Assembly (NCBI GenBank): GCA_008012315.1 | Contig: SSEL01000014.1 | Location: 62,001-126,000 of the forward strand | Direction of reading: 5' to 3' | DNA: 64,000 nt | DNA from: Rhodospirillaceae bacterium | GTDB taxonomy: Bacteria > Pseudomonadota > Alphaproteobacteria > Dongiales > Dongiaceae | Program-made: the position numbers and the translations under genes | Notes under the pieces: generated by a model | What the model was told of the DNA's origin: nothing | What the model saw: only the letters and a program-made list of their open reading frames with translations | The model's database searches: none | Shown: positions 62,542 to 64,000 of the stretch, piece by piece | Position numbering within the stretch: the stretch's first letter is position 1 | How the letters are laid out: every line of letters starts with the position of its first letter

Positions 62542-63660
62542 ATGTCTGCGTATGATCAACTGACCGGCGGCAAGATCAGCCGCCGTAAATTCCTGGGCGG
62601 TACGGCTGCCCTGGGTGCCGCCGCCGCGGCCACGGGATCAATTTTCGCACCGCGCATCGTGAAGGCGGATGGCGGCAAGATCACGGTCCTGAACTGGCAG
62701 GGTTATGGCACCGACGAAGCCTGGGCGCTGGATATTTTCAAGAAGAAGACCGGCATTGAGGTCGTCCACGATTACTTCAATTCCGAACCGGAAATGATCA
62801 CCAAGCTGCGCACCAATCCGGGTGCTTATGACGTCGTCCTGACCAATTGCGCCTGGAATGGCGTTGCCTCGAAGGAAGGGCTCATTCAGGCGATCGATAC
62901 CGCCAAGATCGCCACGTTCAAAGATCTCAATCCGACCTTCCGCGATTCGAACTTGCTGAATGATGGCGGCAAGACCTATGGCGTCTCCTGGGTCTGGGGC
63001 ATGACGGCCATTGCCTATAATACGGATGTCTTCAAATCGGCACCCGACAGCATCGAAATTTTCTGGAACGCGAAAGAAGCGAAGCGCGTTGCCTTCCGCG
63101 ATGATGGGATCGAAGCGGTTTCCTTCGCGGCGATTGCCACCGGCCAGGACATGAACCATCCGAAGGACATGGCGAAGATCAAGAAGAAGCTGCTGGCCTT
63201 GAAAGGGCAGGTCGCGACCTTGTGGTCATCGGAAGACGAATTCAATAAGCTGTTCTCGGCGAAGACCTTTGACCTGTCGCCCTATTGGAGCGGGTCTGCG
63301 GCCCGCAGCCGGAGCAATTTCAAATTGCCGGTCGGCTATGTCGTGCCGAAGGAGGGCGCGATCGGCTGGTTCGACGGTCTCGCCATCGCCAATCAGGCGC
63401 CGAATCTCGCCGGGGCCGAAGCCTTTATCAGCTATATGACCGATCCCGATTTCTATCATGAATGGGCCACGAAGGTCGGCGCGCCGGCTTCGGCCAATTC
63501 GAAAGCCAATGAGAAGCTGCCGGCGGATGACGTCGCCCGCAAGATCCACAGCGATGAAGCGGCCATGAAGCGGCTGCAATATATGGCGCCGCTTTCGGAT
63601 GAAGAACGTCAAAGCTATTCCGACCTCTGGACAGAGGTGAAAGCGGAATTCGCGAAGTAA
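62542..63660 (+). CDS. Spermidine/putrescine-type ABC transporter binding protein (PotD-like), Tat signal
   Basis: The product has 372 residues. The signal SRRKFLGGTAALGAAAAATG is a Tat motif followed by APRIVKADGG. The mature part is SBP_bac_8/PotD-like: ITVLNWQGYGTDEAWALDIFKKKTGI, YDVVLTNCAWNG, YGVSWVWGMTAIAYNTDVF. It likely delivers a ring compound or polyamine-like nitrogen source to a permease not encoded in this window. It lies 120 bp after the amidohydrolase, with its own GGGAGG site, so it may be in the same transcript or separate. Confidence 0.88.
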   Translation: MSAYDQLTGGKISRRKFLGGTAALGAAAAATGSIFAPRIVKADGGKITVLNWQGYGTDEAWALDIFKKKTGIEVVHDYFNSEPEMITKLRTNPGAYDVVLTNCAWNGVASKEGLIQAIDTAKIATFKDLNPTFRDSNLLNDGGKTYGVSWVWGMTAIAYNTDVFKSAPDSIEIFWNAKEAKRVAFRDDGIEAVSFAAIATGQDMNHPKDMAKIKKKLLALKGQVATLWSSEDEFNKLFSAKTFDLSPYWSGSAARSRSNFKLPVGYVVPKEGAIGWFDGLAIANQAPNLAGAEAFISYMTDPDFYHEWATKVGAPASANSKANEKLPADDVARKIHSDEAAMKRLQYMAPLSDEERQSYSDLWTEVKAEFAK

Positions 63661-63672
63661 GACGATGATATC

Positions 63673-63760
63673 GATCAGGCCCCGCTAGAGCGCGGTGCTT
63701 TCAAGTTGAAGCATGTTGGCTTCAACTTGAAAGCCGAATTCGGCTCTTGGGGGCCTGATC
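63673..63760. repeat. Nested inverted repeat, possible bidirectional terminator or alphaproteobacterial palindromic element
   Basis: The inner repeat is GCTTTCAAGTTGAAGC (63697-63712) and its exact complement (63719-63734) with a 6-nt loop. The outer repeat is GATCAGGCCCC (63673-63683) and its exact complement (63750-63760). Both are perfect. It lies between the stop codons of convergent genes, as a two-way terminator would. A TAGAGC-type hairpin with this flavour recurs in many alphaproteobacterial genomes, so a dispersed element is the alternative. Confidence 0.75.
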
Positions 63761-63761
63761 T

Positions 63762-64000
63762 TTACAGGTCGAGCTGTTCCCGCAACCGTTTCAGGCTTCG
63801 GCTGAAGATTTTCGGATCATTCATCGCGCGGGCCAGGACAAGCGCACCCTGGATCCCGCCGAGAATATCTTCGGTCAGGCTTCGCGCCGCTGCCGTTTCA
63901 TAGCCGGCACGCGTCAGGGCCTTGTTCAGGGCCGCCGTCCAATCGGCGAAATAGCTTTGCACCTGGTCCGCGAAGCGGTCACGGGTATTGTTCAGGGCAA
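63762..64000 (-). CDS. TetR family regulator, C-terminal part (cut by right edge)
   Basis: The last 79 residues are visible. The segment DWTAALNKALTRAGYETAAA and DILGGIQGALVLARAMNDP matches the ligand-binding C-terminal domain of LmrA/YxaF-like TetR repressors, ending LKRLREQLDL. The frame stays open to the window edge, so the start lies outside. It converges with the binding-protein gene across the nested hairpin. Confidence 0.8.
   Translation of the reverse strand, partial: ALNNTRDRFADQVQSYFADWTAALNKALTRAGYETAAARSLTEDILGGIQGALVLARAMNDPKIFSRSLKRLREQLDL

Overview
The window looks like chromosomal DNA of a moderately high-GC alphaproteobacterium. It has dense operons with 4-bp ATGA overlaps, monomeric phenylalanine hydroxylase, an RND pump with a NodT-type outer membrane lipoprotein, and a hairpin element near the right end of a kind common in Alphaproteobacteria. 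A Rhodospirillales- or Rhizobiales-like host is my guess; no rRNA or other marker is present to settle it. I saw no rRNA, tRNA, insertion sequence, phage gene or CRISPR array. Most of the many long antisense open frames are high-GC shadows.

Layout. (1) 1-8018 holds aromatic amino acid catabolism: an indolepyruvate oxidoreductase (cut at the left edge), the homogentisate operon hppD-hmgA-fahA-maiA, phenylalanine hydroxylase phhA, and three separate Lrp/AsnC regulators placed at the divergent promoters. Together they take phenylalanine and tyrosine to fumarate and acetoacetate; the aminotransferase is not in the window. (2) 8036-35991 is a large exopolysaccharide locus: acetyltransferase, secreted glycosidase-like protein, methyltransferase, flippase, asparagine-synthase-like amidotransferase, polymerase, three GT4 glycosyltransferases, a fused two-domain oxidoreductase, galE, a heparinase II/III protein, wecB, wecC, then an export core (AAA ATPase, tyrosine-kinase-like ATPase, chain-length protein, outer membrane barrel, export protein, polyprenyl-phosphate sugar transferase). 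The export core resembles the set that accompanies exosortase/PEP-CTERM systems, yet no exosortase is visible. A small exported protein with a C-terminal membrane helix and Arg cluster lies next to it. (3) 36175-38548 is a polar amino acid ABC transporter preceded by a possible 41-codon leader; a class III nucleotide cyclase converges on it. (4) 39935-50357 carries two efflux systems, MarR/FUSC/DUF1656/HlyD and TetR/AcrA/AcrB/OprM, followed by two secreted proteins of unknown function. (5) 51675-53435 is a LacI-type regulator divergent from gluconokinase.

(6) 53565-63660 is the most interesting part: a tightly coupled operon of MarR, a molybdenum hydroxylase (separate FAD subunit; fused 2Fe-2S and Mo subunit), a 6-hydroxynicotinate-reductase-like protein, a UPF0280 protein, two tandem DUF1185 proteins and an enamidase-like amidohydrolase, followed by a spermidine/putrescine-type binding protein. 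The three enzyme classes match, in order, the first three steps known from the anaerobic nicotinate fermentation of Eubacterium barkeri (hydroxylate, reduce the ring, open the enamide ring). I infer a reductive N-heterocycle degradation pathway with three added components of unknown role. A strong nested inverted repeat and a truncated TetR gene close the window.
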